The notes: generated from the sequence alone by a model not told the origin. A stretch of DNA of 64,000 bases from Verrucomicrobiota bacterium (GCA_023269675.1 JAHFSX010000024.1:1-64000); one strand, 5' to 3'; shown: positions 26,210-35,245, counted from the first letter of the stretch. Made by a program: numbers and translations.

Positions 26210-27067
26210 ATGGCAGAAGCGGATCCGAAAATACACGAAGCGATCGGTTTTTTTGAGCAGATGCTGCAGACCATGCCGGGGGACCGGACGAGTCTGGAGT
26301 TTCTCGCGGTGGCTTACGAGCAGACCGGCCAGAGCGAGAAGCGGAGGGACTGCCTGGTCCGGCTCGCGGACTGCCTGCTGCTCGAGAAGGACTACGACAA
26401 CGCCCAGGTCATCGCCGGGTACCTGAGCGCGTTCAAGGAGCACGCCCCGGCGCGGGCGGCGGTCGAGCGGGTGGCGGAGCAGATCCAGGGGCAGGCGCTC
26501 CAGGGCGAGTACCGCCGGGCGGCCCAGGGGCTGGCCGGCGCCGCCACGGACGCGGGCGGGGCGGCGGCGGCCGAGTTCCGCGACCTGCCGGTCGAGGTGC
26601 CGGCCTTGTCGCATGCGGCGGTCGCGGCCGAGATGGATCTGGTCTGGTTCTGGAAGGAGCGCGAGTTCCTGCCGAAGGAGCTGTGCATGGATGTGCTGCA
26701 CATTCTGACGGAGCGCTCGGCCACGCAGACGCCTTCCCTGATCTCCGCGCTGGCGCTGCTGGACGAGCAGCACCCGGAGTGGACCGACCGGCTGATGGAG
26801 GCGATGCAGCGCGTCAGCGAGCTGCCGCCGATTCCGATCGAGCTGTTCGAGGTGCAGCCGGCCGCGGCGCGGCTGTTGACGCCGGCGGTGGTCCAGGTCA
26901 AAGGGGTCCTGCCGTTTGCCGTGCTGGGCGACGAGGTGCTGGTGGCGATCTTGAATCCGCTCAGCCAGGAGCTGCGGGACGAGGTGACGGCCCGGATCGG
27001 CAGGCCGTGCCACTTTTTCATCGCGCATCCGAAAGCCTGGGCGAAGGCCGCCGAGAAGATCGTCTGA
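26210..27067 (+). CDS. TPR protein with C-terminal MshEN-like domain
   Basis: 285 residues; start at 26,210 after GGGAGA. Residues ~5-90 are two TPR-like helix pairs (KIHEAIGFFEQMLQTMPG, RRDCLVRLADCLLLEKDYDNAQVIAGYL). After an Ala-rich linker, residues ~145-283 match the MshEN/GspE N-terminal fold (PPIPIELFEVQPAAARLL, VLPFAVLGDEVLVAILNPLSQELRDEV), which in several pilus ATPases binds cyclic di-GMP or partner proteins. It has no ATPase core, so it is not a truncated pilB but a free-standing regulatory module divergent from pilB. A role in controlling PilB or PilT (which here also has TPRs) is inferred. Confidence 0.65.
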   Translation: MAEADPKIHEAIGFFEQMLQTMPGDRTSLEFLAVAYEQTGQSEKRRDCLVRLADCLLLEKDYDNAQVIAGYLSAFKEHAPARAAVERVAEQIQGQALQGEYRRAAQGLAGAATDAGGAAAAEFRDLPVEVPALSHAAVAAEMDLVWFWKEREFLPKELCMDVLHILTERSATQTPSLISALALLDEQHPEWTDRLMEAMQRVSELPPIPIELFEVQPAAARLLTPAVVQVKGVLPFAVLGDEVLVAILNPLSQELRDEVTARIGRPCHFFIAHPKAWAKAAEKIV

Positions 27068-27086
27068 CCGCGCGGGGGTCCCGTTC

Positions 27087-29774
27087 TCAGCCCGCGTGGC
27101 GGATGACCGCGAAACGGGCCAGGACCGCGGAGAGTTCGTCCCGCGTGTAGGGCTTGCCGAGAAACCCGTCGTAGGGCTCCGAGGCGAACATCGCGCTGAT
27201 CCGGGATTCGGGGTGGCCGGAGACGATCACGATCGGGATGCCCGGCTTGCGCATGCGGAGGGTCGCCAAGAGGCGCACGTTGTCCAGGTGCCCGAGCTGG
27301 GAGTCCATGAGGATCAGGCTGATCGCGTCCGCGTGTTTTCTGAAGAGCAGCAGCGCTTCGCGCTTGGTGGCGGCCTGCAGGGTGTTCACGTTCATGGAGC
27401 GCAACACGATGCTGGTGGTATGCAGGATCGCCCGCTCATCTTCGACCAGGAGGACGCAGGCTGAGGGCGGGGCCGCCTGAGCCGGCGCCGCCGGCGGCGC
27501 GTCGGGCGCCGCGGCCGCGAGGGGCGGCGGCTGGGCCTCCGGCCCCGGGGGCACGGGGACCTGCTCTTTGGAGGCCGGCAGCCAAATGCGGAAACTGGTG
27601 CCTTTGCCGAGTTCGGAGTCGATGGCGATGCCGCCGTTGTGGGCGTCGACGATGCCGAAAACCGTGGAGAGCCCCAGGCCGCGCCCGACGGCTTTGGTCG
27701 AGAAGAAGGGCTCGAATATCCGTCCGAGGACCTCGCGCGACATGCCTGCGCCGGTGTCGTCGATCTGGAACACGACGCCGTTGCCGGGCGACAGGATATG
27801 CGTGCTGAAGAAATCCCCGATGTTTTCGGACGTGAGCTCGAGCGGATACGTGCTGACGCGGATATGCCCGCGCGATCCGTTCATCGCCTCGGAGGCGTTC
27901 TTCAGCAGGTTGATGATGACCTTCCAGAACTGGTGGGGATCCGCATCCACGTGGGGCAGGCCGGGGATCAGCTTCAGCTCGAGCGCGACGTTCGAGGCCA
28001 CCACGCCGCCCATCAGCTTCTCCAGGTCGAGGATCAGCGTGTTGGGGTCGTCTTGTTTGAAGGCGATGCGGGTCTGTCCGGCGTAGGTCATCAGTTCGCG
28101 GGTGAGCGCCGCGCCCTTGCTTGTGGCCTGCCGGATGGTGCCGAGCGCCACGCCCGCTTCGGGCCCGGGCTTCTGCCAGGCCAGGTCGACCGTGTTTTGG
28201 ATGATGGAGAGGATGTTGTTGAAATCGTGCGCGATGCCCGCCGCCAGATTGCCGAGGCTTTCCATCTTGTTGATCTTGGCGAGCCGGTCTTCCACCTGTT
28301 CGCGCGTCTCGCGCTCGCGCCACTCCTTGGTGACGTCGCGCAAGACGACCAGCGCGAAACAGGCGTCCATCAGGCTGATGCGCGTCTCGAAATGGCGGTA
28401 GGCGCCGTCCGGCTCCCGGCACGAGATGATCACCATCTGGATCTTTTCCGTGCTGAACGCCTCGCCGATCGCCTTGCGCAGCGAGTCGCAGTCGCTTTCC
28501 GGGAAGAGCGGCGGCGCGATCGCGCGGCCGATGATCAGCCCCGGGATCGGGCTCGAGTAATCGGGCTGCTTGTGGATGGCGACCAGGTGGGCATAGGCGT
28601 CGAAGACGCAGAGGCAGTCGGGCATGCCCGCGATCAGGGTGCTCTGGCGCTGCTCGATCTGGCGGAGCTGCCGCGTCTTGAGCGAGAGGGCCTCGATCAT
28701 GCCGTTCACGCTCCGCGCCAGCATGCCGAACTCGTCCCTCTGCGGCCAGTCGAGGGAGGTGCAGTTCCCGTCCAGATGGTGCTCGCCGACTTCGCGGATT
28801 TGTTCCGCGAGCTTGCTGAGCGGGTTCAGGACGATCCGCGTCTGCAGCCAGAAGATGGGCAGCACGAAGACGATGCCGACGGTGGCGACAAAGGCGGTGA
28901 GCCACCCCAGCGCGATGCTGGCGAGCGAGGAGAAGGTGCGCGGCAGGCGGATGGCGATCGAGGTCACCTCTTTGCCGAGGATGTCGTGGATCGGCATGAC
29001 CGCCTCGAACGTGTTCTCGCCCAGATGCCATCGGCCGCCGGAGTAATAATTCAGCGCCTCCTGGAAAACCGGCGCGATGCAGGCGGGGGACGGGATGTTC
29101 GCGCCCGCGTTCGCGGCGCGGCGGGCCGGGCGGTCGGACACCGCCACCTGCATGCCGTGTGTGGCCGCCGTGATCCGGTTGATCAGCGGGTTGTTGTGCA
29201 GCAGCGAGCCGATGATCACGTAGCCCGTGGTCTCTCCGGCCGCGCCCTTGACCGGCGACAGCGCGATGAAAACCGGCTTGTCGTGGAAAGCGATCACGCC
29301 GGACATGGCGGGCCCGCCGGGGGCCGACGGCAGCCGGGGCGGGAGGGAGGCGAGATAGGGCTGCACGTCGGCATCCTCGACAAAGAGGAGCGGCTCCCCG
29401 GGGATCAGGAAACAGCCTTTTAAGAAGGCGCCGTCCGCCCCGAGGGCGACCGCCAGATTGATGGGCGTGTTGCCCGAGAAGGGGCCCAGCTGGGCCTGCA
29501 GGAAGGCGTCTGTGGCCTCGCCCCCGTCGCGGGACAGGGCCTCGGCCGCCCGGGCGGAGGCGTTTTTGAGGTTGCTGATCTCGCCGTAAACCACCGACTT
29601 GATGTCGTTGCCGACCACCTGGATGTCCCGCTCGGCCTCCCGGAGCATGCGGACCAGAATGTACCGTCCACCGAGGTAGAAGACCAGCAGCAAACCCAAA
29701 AGAATGCAAGCCGTGACCAACCCGAACTTCGTCCGGATACTGCGCAGCGCGGTCAGTATGGTTTTAGCGTTCAT
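27087..29774 (-). CDS. membrane-bound hybrid sensor histidine kinase
   Basis: 895 residues. Membrane segment ~17-38, a periplasmic CHASE4/dCache-like sensor ~39-280, membrane segment ~283-312, HAMP ~313-370 (IVLNPLSKLAEQIREVG), and a PAS-like domain ~375-485. HisKA carries His516 in LAAGIAHDFNNILS. The HATPase_c domain (~610-745) has VDADPHQFWKVIINLLKNA, VVFQIDDTGAGMSREV and GLGLSTVFGIV. A Pro/Ala linker leads to a C-terminal receiver (~773-893) with Asp824 in LILMDSQLG. The family senses an extracytoplasmic signal and phosphorylates a regulator. A sigma-54-type promoter upstream and its position suggest it belongs to the pilus regulon. It converges with the TPR-MshEN gene, 19 bases apart. 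Confidence 0.9.
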   Translation of the reverse strand: MNAKTILTALRSIRTKFGLVTACILLGLLLVFYLGGRYILVRMLREAERDIQVVGNDIKSVVYGEISNLKNASARAAEALSRDGGEATDAFLQAQLGPFSGNTPINLAVALGADGAFLKGCFLIPGEPLLFVEDADVQPYLASLPPRLPSAPGGPAMSGVIAFHDKPVFIALSPVKGAAGETTGYVIIGSLLHNNPLINRITAATHGMQVAVSDRPARRAANAGANIPSPACIAPVFQEALNYYSGGRWHLGENTFEAVMPIHDILGKEVTSIAIRLPRTFSSLASIALGWLTAFVATVGIVFVLPIFWLQTRIVLNPLSKLAEQIREVGEHHLDGNCTSLDWPQRDEFGMLARSVNGMIEALSLKTRQLRQIEQRQSTLIAGMPDCLCVFDAYAHLVAIHKQPDYSSPIPGLIIGRAIAPPLFPESDCDSLRKAIGEAFSTEKIQMVIISCREPDGAYRHFETRISLMDACFALVVLRDVTKEWRERETREQVEDRLAKINKMESLGNLAAGIAHDFNNILSIIQNTVDLAWQKPGPEAGVALGTIRQATSKGAALTRELMTYAGQTRIAFKQDDPNTLILDLEKLMGGVVASNVALELKLIPGLPHVDADPHQFWKVIINLLKNASEAMNGSRGHIRVSTYPLELTSENIGDFFSTHILSPGNGVVFQIDDTGAGMSREVLGRIFEPFFSTKAVGRGLGLSTVFGIVDAHNGGIAIDSELGKGTSFRIWLPASKEQVPVPPGPEAQPPPLAAAAPDAPPAAPAQAAPPSACVLLVEDERAILHTTSIVLRSMNVNTLQAATKREALLLFRKHADAISLILMDSQLGHLDNVRLLATLRMRKPGIPIVIVSGHPESRISAMFASEPYDGFLGKPYTRDELSAVLARFAVIRHAG

Positions 29775-29809
29775 CCAAAAGATGATCCAATCGATAAGCT
29801 TTTATCCTA

Positions 29810-29825
29810 GCAAGAAGTGAGCCAT
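29810..29825 (-). promoter_or_regulatory. sigma-54-type promoter for the hybrid kinase
   Basis: Minus strand ATGGCTCACTTCTTGC followed by TA: a perfect -12 TTGCTA, a weaker -24 GGCTC, exact spacing. Confidence 0.45.
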
Positions 29826-29933
29826 TAAAGCAAGCCCCCCGGCCGTTTTTTTGCGTGGTCAGGCGCGCGTCCTTTTTGCTACCCTGAGCCGCAGTCAAGG
29901 GCTTGCGCGCGAGCGGCCCTTCAAGGAGGACGC

Positions 29934-31304
29934 ATGAACATGGATCGGAGAGGGTTTCTGAAAGCCGCGGCGTGGGCGGGGGGCGTGGCCGGCGCGCTGG
30001 CGCAATCGGGGTGCCAGACGCTTGCGGATTTCCCCGCGCGACGGGGCAAGAGCCTGGTCGGTTTCCGCGCCGAACCGCTGGCGAAGGTGCGCATCGGCGT
30101 GATCGGCGTGGGGCACCGCGGCTCGGCGGCGGTGCCGCGGCTGGCGGGCATCCCCGGCGTGGAGATCACCGCCATCGGCGACCTGTACGAGGAGCGCGCC
30201 GCCAAGCAGGCCAAGGCGCTCGCCGATCAAGGCAAGCCCGCGCCCGCCCTGTGCTTCGGCTCCAAAGACGCGTGGCGCAAGGTGTGCGAATCCAAGAACG
30301 TCGACCTCGTCTACATCTGCACGCCGTGGCTCTGGCACACGCCCATGGCGGTCTACGCGATGCAGTGCGGCAAGCACGCGGTGACCGAAGTGCCCTCCGC
30401 CATGACCATCGAGCAGTGCTGGCAGCTGGTGGACACGGCGGAGCAGACGCAGCGGCATTGCATGATCCTGGAGAACTGCTGCTACGGCTACAACGAAATG
30501 CTCGCCCTGATGCTCTGCCGCAAAAACGTGCTGGGCGAGCTCGTCCACGGCGAGGCGGCCTACCTTCACGACCTGCGCGCCAGCAACCTGAATGAAGAGG
30601 CCTCCGGCGGCTACCAGGGACAGTGGCGGCTGGAGTGGGCCAAGCAGCACACCGGCAACCCGTATCCCACGCACGGGCTCGGCCCGGTCTGCCAGTACCT
30701 GGACATCAACCGCGGCGACCGCTTCGAGTCGCTGACCTCCATGAGCACGGCGCAGTTCGGGCTGAGCCTCGCGGCGGCGGCCAAATACGGCAAGGGGAGC
30801 CTGCAGGCCAAGGCCACGTACAAGCTGGGCGACATGAACACCACGCTCATCAAGACCTATCGCGGCAAGACCATCATGGTGCAGCACGACACCACCAGCC
30901 CGCGCCCGTACAGCCGCATCAACCTGATCTCCGGCACCAGGGGCATCCTGGCGGATTACCCGCTGCGCGTGGCGCTGGAGCCCAAGGCGCACGAGTGGAT
31001 GGACGACAAGGAGCTGGAGGCGCTCAAAGCCAAGTACGTGCACCCCCTCTGGGACAAGAACGGCGAGGCCGCCAAGAAGGCCGGCGGCCACGGCGGCATG
31101 GACTATCTGATGGACCTGCGGCTCTGCCACTGCCTGCAGAACGGACTGCCGCTCGACATCAGCGTGTACGACACCGCGCTCTGGAGCTCGATCGTGGAGC
31201 TCAGCGAGCGCTCGGTCCTGCACGGCGGCGCGCCTGTGACTGTCCCCGACTTCACGCGCGGCGGCTGGAAAACCGCCGATCCCCTCGGCATCGTGTCGGT
31301 GTGA
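29934..31304 (+). CDS. Tat-exported Gfo/Idh/MocA enzyme, GH109-type N-acetylgalactosaminidase
   Basis: 456 residues; AAGGAGG before the ATG. A Tat signal (DRRGFLKAAAWAGG) is followed by AQSGC, which could act as a lipobox. The Rossmann domain begins RIGVIGVGHRG (NAD-binding Gly motif at ~58-63). Motifs typical of GH109 are seen: CGKHAVTEVPSAMT, ENCCYGYNEMLALML, GELVHGEAAYLHDLR, and GNPYPTHGLGPVCQYLDIN. GH109 enzymes hydrolyse terminal alpha-N-acetylgalactosamine using a bound NAD in an oxidation-elimination cycle, so mucin- or glycan-derived sugar is the likely substrate. It stands alone on its strand and converges on the UDP-glucuronate decarboxylase gene. Confidence 0.85.
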   Translation: MNMDRRGFLKAAAWAGGVAGALAQSGCQTLADFPARRGKSLVGFRAEPLAKVRIGVIGVGHRGSAAVPRLAGIPGVEITAIGDLYEERAAKQAKALADQGKPAPALCFGSKDAWRKVCESKNVDLVYICTPWLWHTPMAVYAMQCGKHAVTEVPSAMTIEQCWQLVDTAEQTQRHCMILENCCYGYNEMLALMLCRKNVLGELVHGEAAYLHDLRASNLNEEASGGYQGQWRLEWAKQHTGNPYPTHGLGPVCQYLDINRGDRFESLTSMSTAQFGLSLAAAAKYGKGSLQAKATYKLGDMNTTLIKTYRGKTIMVQHDTTSPRPYSRINLISGTRGILADYPLRVALEPKAHEWMDDKELEALKAKYVHPLWDKNGEAAKKAGGHGGMDYLMDLRLCHCLQNGLPLDISVYDTALWSSIVELSERSVLHGGAPVTVPDFTRGGWKTADPLGIVSV

Positions 31305-31305
31305 G

Positions 31306-31416
31306 GGGGTCAGAGGCCAGAAGGCAGAAGACAGCGGTCAGATGAATGGACGGCCCGCAGGCCTGACGCCCGCCTCTATTCAGTCCTCTGCCCTCTGCCC
31401 TCCGGCTTCTGACCCC
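31306..31416. repeat. purine-rich mini-repeat in inverted pair between convergent genes
   Basis: GGGGTCAGAGGCCAGAAGG at the left mirrors a right arm ending CGGCTTCTGACCCC. Same family as 947-1,052. It probably forms a long terminator-like hairpin serving both flanking genes. Confidence 0.6.
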
Positions 31417-31417
31417 G

Positions 31418-32389
31418 TCATTTCACGCCGCGGAAATAGGCGATGGTGCGGCTGAGGCCCTCGCGCAGCGGCACCTCCGGCGTCCAGCCGAGCAGCGCCT
31501 GCGCCAGCGCGATGTCCGGCTTGCGGCGCTTCGGGTCGTCCTTGGGCAGCGCCTCGTAGACGAGCTGGCTCTTGCACTCGGGCAGCTGCCGCAGCGTCTC
31601 CTGCGCGAGCTGCTTGATCGTGTACTCGCCGGGGTTGCCGACGTTGATCACGGGCACGCTCATCGCCTGCTTCGCGAAGAAGGCCTTCACCTTTTTCGGC
31701 TCCAGCGCCATGAAGAGCAGCACCGCGTTGACCAGGTCGTCCACATACTGGAAGCTGCGCGTCTGCAGGCCGTCGCCGTAGAGCGTGATGTCCTTGTTCC
31801 GCAGCGCCTGCATGATGAAGTTGCTGATCACGCGGCCGTCCTGCGGGTGCATGTTGGGCCCGTACGTGTTGAAGATGCGGATCATGCGCACGTCCACGTT
31901 GTACTCGCGGTAATAGTCGGCGCAGAGGGTCTCCGCCGCCCGCTTGCCCTCGTCGTAGCAGCTGCGCGTGCCGATGGTGTTGACGTTGCCCCAGTAGCTC
32001 TCGGGCTGGGGGTGGACGTCCGGGTCGCCGTAGATCTCCGAGGTGGAGGTGTGGAACACGCGGGCCTTGGTCTTGAGCGCGAGCTCCAGCACGTTCATCA
32101 TGCCGAGGAACGAGGTCTTGATGGTCTCGACCGGGTTGCGCTGGTAATGGATCGGCGAGGCGGGGCAGGCCAGGTTGTAAATCTCGTCGAACTGGCCCCA
32201 GAAGGGCTGCGTCACGTCATGCAGGATGAAGGTGAAGCGCGGGTTCTCCAGCAGGTCGTAGATGTTGGCCTTGGTGCCGGTGAAGAGGTTGTCCATGACG
32301 GTGACCTCGTGCCCCGCGTCCAGCAGCCGCCGGGAGAGATGCGAGCCGATGAAGCCGGCGCCGCCGGTGATGAGCGATTTCTTAGTCAT
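31418..32389 (-). CDS. UDP-glucuronate decarboxylase (UDP-xylose synthase)
   Basis: 323 residues; start at 32,389 after AGGAAAA. Short-chain dehydrogenase with NAD-binding GGAGFIG at 9-15, [22 protein letters not shown] and catalytic Tyr145/Lys149 in [29 protein letters not shown] and SFQYVDDLV are typical of the UXS family. It converts UDP-glucuronate to UDP-xylose, a precursor for surface polysaccharide. No glycosyltransferases lie nearby, so it is an isolated gene here. Confidence 0.92.
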   Translation of the reverse strand: MTKKSLITGGAGFIGSHLSRRLLDAGHEVTVMDNLFTGTKANIYDLLENPRFTFILHDVTQPFWGQFDEIYNLACPASPIHYQRNPVETIKTSFLGMMNVLELALKTKARVFHTSTSEIYGDPDVHPQPESYWGNVNTIGTRSCYDEGKRAAETLCADYYREYNVDVRMIRIFNTYGPNMHPQDGRVISNFIMQALRNKDITLYGDGLQTRSFQYVDDLVNAVLLFMALEPKKVKAFFAKQAMSVPVINVGNPGEYTIKQLAQETLRQLPECKSQLVYEALPKDDPKRRKPDIALAQALLGWTPEVPLREGLSRTIAYFRGVK

Positions 32390-32705
32390 GCGGTTTTCCT
32401 GTGAACAGAAGACAGAGGACAGAAGACAGCAGGGAGGAAGATGTCCACAGCCTCCTGCACCCTCTGGACGCCAGTTATAATGAAAGACCATAAGAAAATA
32501 GCAGGCCCGGAGGGTTTTGTCAGTTCAGAATTTCAGGGGCCGTGAGCACGGAGAACAAGATCAGAGGTCAGGCGCCGCCTTCCGTCTTCCGTCCGCTGCC
32601 CTCCGCCCTCTGTCTTTCCGGCGGCGCGTAAACCTGTTGCGAACGGGGGAGGCGTTCTTTAAGATAGGGGCCGACGGTGGATGAGGAAAAAGGGGGAGAC
32701 TGGCT
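32390..32705. repeat. 316-bp divergent intergenic region with mini-repeats
   Basis: It holds AGAAGACAG/GAGGACAG repeats (32,407-32,440) and a complementary pyrimidine tract (32,580-32,625, CCGTCTTCCGTCC, CCCTCTGTCTTT). A perfect TATAAT occurs at 32,476-32,481 without a good -35, and a promoter lies at 32,637-32,665. No small ORF looks real. Confidence 0.55.
32637..32665 (+). promoter_or_regulatory. sigma-70-type promoter for the PQQ-propeller gene
   Basis: TTGCGA, 17-bp spacer, TAAGAT; GGGGGAG SD follows before the ATG at 32,706. Confidence 0.45.
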
Positions 32706-34463
32706 ATGGTTTGCAAAGGGATGACGGAACAGGTCCGGACGCTGCGGCAGTGCGCGCGCGGGGTGGGCGCGGTGGCGCTGGTTTTCAGCCTCACGGTGGG
32801 CGCGCTGCTGACGGCGGACGGATACCGCTCCGGCCTGCCCGAGACGGTGCGCTCGGAGGTGCTCACGCAGGCTCTGGCGCAGGGGCGCTCCGCGCCGCAG
32901 GACGCGCAGGCCGTGGCCTTCGCGCGCGGGCTGGACCAGCTGGCGCGGCGGGCCTATTTCAACAGCCTGACCTTCCGGCAGGGCGGCATGGCGCTGCTGG
33001 TGGTCGGACTGCTGGTCACGGCCGGCTGTTTCAGCTTGGCGTGGCGGCTGAGCCTCAAGATCCCCGACCCGCGCACCTTGGGCGGGGAAGACCCGGCGCG
33101 CTCGGACCGGCTGGCCGTGAACGCGGTGCTGGCGGCGGGCGTCGTGCTGTTGGCGGGGGCGACGGCGCTGCAGGTCGCGCACGGGCGGCGCGCGGCGCGT
33201 CCGGCTGACCGCGAGCTGCGGGCCAGCCTGAAGAATCCGGCGCTGAAGCCGGGCGAAACGCATGTCTGCCCGTGCTGCCAAGGCACGCCGCAGGCGGCGC
33301 TCGAGGGGCAGTGGCCTTTCCTGCGCGGGCCGGAGATGTCGGGCCGCACGGCTGAGAGCAACGCGCCGGTGGCTTGGAACGGCCAGACGGGCCGGAACAT
33401 CCGGTGGAAGACGGCGCTGACGCGCAACGGCGCGAGCACGCCCGCGGTGTGGGGCGGCCGGATTTTCCTGACGGCGGGCGACGCCGCGGCGCGCACGGTG
33501 ATGGCGCACGACGCGGAGACCGGCGCGCTGCTATGGAGCACGGATGTGCCGGACGGCGCGAAGAACGGCGAGGCGTTGCCCGAGGCCGGCGAGGACACAG
33601 GGCTCGCGGCCTCCTCGCCCGCCTGTGACGAGGCCCATGTCTACGCGGTTTTCGGCACGGGCGATCTGGCGGCCCTGGACTACGCGGGCAAGATCGTGTG
33701 GCAGGTCTTTCTGGGCCGGCCCAAGAACACCTACGGCCACGCCTCCTCGCTGGTCTACCGCGGCAACATGCTGCTGGTCCAGTGGGATCAGGAGGAGAAA
33801 GGCCGCGTCCTGGCGGTGGACAAGACCACGGGCAAAACGCTGTGGGAGACGCCGCGCGAGGCGGGCATGTCGTGGAGCACGCCGGTGATCATGCCGCTGT
33901 GCGACAAGCACGTGCTGCTGATTCACGCGAGCGGGCAGACGTGGGGCATGGAGCTGGCGACCGGCAAGAAGCTTTGGCAGGTGGAGGCCGTGGGCGGCGA
34001 GGTCGCGCCGTCGCTGGCGTGGGAAGGCGACGTGTGGCTGGCCGCGAACGCCTACTCCAAGATGGCGGCGTTCAAGCTGCCGCCCGAGGGCGCGCCGCAG
34101 AAAGTGTGGGAGTGGGAGGACGGCAACCTGCCGGACGTGGCGAGCCCCGTGATCGCGGACGGCCTGGTCTATCTGGTGACCGACGCGGGCGAGGTGCTGT
34201 GCCACGATCTCGCGACCGGCAAGCAGGTGTGGAAGAAAGAGTTCGAGGACGGCTTCTACGCTTCCCCCGTGGCGGCGGGCGGCAAGCTCTATGTGGTGGA
34301 CCGCGTCAAGGGCCTGTTCCGCGTGTACGCGCTCGGCCGCGAGGGCAAAGAGCTGTCGGCGAACCCGATGGCTGATGCGGTACGCGCCACGCCCGCGTTC
34401 GCCGGCGGCCGCATCTACGTGCGCGGCCGCAAGAATTTGTGGTGCGTGGAGACCGCGCGGTAG
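32706..34463 (+). CDS. membrane-anchored PQQ-like beta-propeller protein
   Basis: 585 residues. Three membrane segments are visible at ~18-38, ~93-113 and ~137-158. A CPCC motif follows at 188-191, which could bind metal or a thiol partner. Residues ~200-585 form a PQQ-like eight-bladed propeller with repeating G-x-x-LW/W blades (AETGALLWSTDVP, DYAGKIVWQVFLG, KTTGKTLWETPR, ATGKKLWQVEAVG, ATGKQVWKKEFED). Residues for true PQQ binding cannot be confirmed; similar propellers include BamB-like scaffolds and outer-membrane or kinase-associated proteins. Substrate unknown. It probably faces the periplasm. Confidence 0.8.
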   Translation: MVCKGMTEQVRTLRQCARGVGAVALVFSLTVGALLTADGYRSGLPETVRSEVLTQALAQGRSAPQDAQAVAFARGLDQLARRAYFNSLTFRQGGMALLVVGLLVTAGCFSLAWRLSLKIPDPRTLGGEDPARSDRLAVNAVLAAGVVLLAGATALQVAHGRRAARPADRELRASLKNPALKPGETHVCPCCQGTPQAALEGQWPFLRGPEMSGRTAESNAPVAWNGQTGRNIRWKTALTRNGASTPAVWGGRIFLTAGDAAARTVMAHDAETGALLWSTDVPDGAKNGEALPEAGEDTGLAASSPACDEAHVYAVFGTGDLAALDYAGKIVWQVFLGRPKNTYGHASSLVYRGNMLLVQWDQEEKGRVLAVDKTTGKTLWETPREAGMSWSTPVIMPLCDKHVLLIHASGQTWGMELATGKKLWQVEAVGGEVAPSLAWEGDVWLAANAYSKMAAFKLPPEGAPQKVWEWEDGNLPDVASPVIADGLVYLVTDAGEVLCHDLATGKQVWKKEFEDGFYASPVAAGGKLYVVDRVKGLFRVYALGREGKELSANPMADAVRATPAFAGGRIYVRGRKNLWCVETAR

Positions 34464-34483
34464 CGACCGGGGGCTCGGGCGGT

Positions 34484-34595
34484 CGGCGGCGCGGAGCGCT
34501 CGCTGCCGGAGGCACCTTCGATCATGTTCTACACCGTGCGTTCGCTCACTCGACGGCGGCGTGGTCTCCGGCAGGGCGAGCGCTCCGCGCCGCCG
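34484..34595. repeat. REP pair, left flank of the RAYT gene
   Basis: REP 34,484-34,511 (CGGCGGCGCGGAGCGCTCGC core) and its inverted copy 34,566-34,595. The imperfect GC-rich palindromes match those at 35,130-35,160, 35,204-35,233 and 58,342-58,369. Confidence 0.8.
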
Positions 34596-34610
34596 TCTCA
34601 TATCTTCCGC

Positions 34611-35087
34611 TCAATCGCCGTATCGGCTCATGCGCCACGTATAGGGCCACTCGCCCGCGGCCTTCACAAGTCCCGCCCGCACCGGATTATCGCAGATATA
34701 GGCCGCCTTCTCCTCGAACGACTCTTCGCTCCGCAGCCGGTGATCGAAAAAGTCGCGCTGCCAGTCAATGTCCAACGCATGCGCGGTGAATTTTTTCCAA
34801 GCGGTCACCGCCTTGTTCATCTGCGCTTCCAGGGGAAACGAGAACAGCCCGTGAACATGATCCGGCATCACGACAAAGAGGTGCGGGAACCAGTCACCGC
34901 GCGCGTGGCAGAAGCAGATGTTCTGCCACAAGCCTTTAGCAACCCGGTCGTTCGCCAGCACGTTCATGTTCCGCGCGGCCGCGCATACCGTGATGAAGTA
35001 GAGTGTGCCCGTGTCGAGGCCCAAGAGTCGTCCGTGCGGCAGGGGTTTGCGCGTCGGATAAGGGGACGATGAAGGAACGGGTGGCAT
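34611..35087 (-). CDS. REP-associated tyrosine transposase (RAYT, IS200-like)
   Basis: 158 residues, normal for RAYTs. The HUH nuclease motif is seen in VVMPDHVHGLFSF (HVH), the catalytic Tyr in EEKAAYICDNPVRAGL, and YFITVCAAARN is the typical N-terminal strand. The C-terminal WPYTWRMSRYG is characteristic of RAYTs. These single-copy enzymes nick and mobilise REP/BIME palindromes. Inverted REP pairs flank the gene on both sides and a solo REP lies 23 kb away, so it appears intact and matched to its repeats. Confidence 0.92.
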   Translation of the reverse strand: MPPVPSSSPYPTRKPLPHGRLLGLDTGTLYFITVCAAARNMNVLANDRVAKGLWQNICFCHARGDWFPHLFVVMPDHVHGLFSFPLEAQMNKAVTAWKKFTAHALDIDWQRDFFDHRLRSEESFEEKAAYICDNPVRAGLVKAAGEWPYTWRMSRYGD

Positions 35088-35129
35088 ACACGATTCCTTT
35101 TTCGTAAGTTTGGCAGTGCCCTCATGGAC

Positions 35130-35233
35130 CGGCGGCGGCGCGGAGCGCTCGCCCTACCGGCGACATCGCCCCGCTCCGCCGTCATCATCCGTGCGACGTA
35201 AATCTCCGGCAGGGCGGGCGCTCCGCGCCGCCG
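35130..35233. repeat. REP pair, right flank of the RAYT gene
   Basis: REP 35,130-35,160 (ends GCCCTACCGG) and inverted copy 35,204-35,233, separated by a shorter CCGCTCCGCC palindrome half. Together with the left pair this makes a REP-RAYT-REP unit. Confidence 0.8.
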
Positions 35234-35245
35234 CACGGCGCTGTC

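Noticed and set aside
26210..27067. A truncated pilB/gspE pseudogene
   Set aside because: It has its own TPR N-terminus, SD and promoter, and a complete MshEN-like domain ending at a natural stop.
29842..29872. CGTTTTTTTGCG stretch upstream of the hybrid kinase as a third enhancer copy
   Set aside because: Weak similarity and only 18-47 bp from the -24 element, too close for a typical NtrC-type site.
32706..32745. TTTGCAAAGG near the PQQ-gene start as another copy of the candidate enhancer
   Set aside because: Only ten bases match, it lies in coding sequence and no sigma-54 promoter is nearby.
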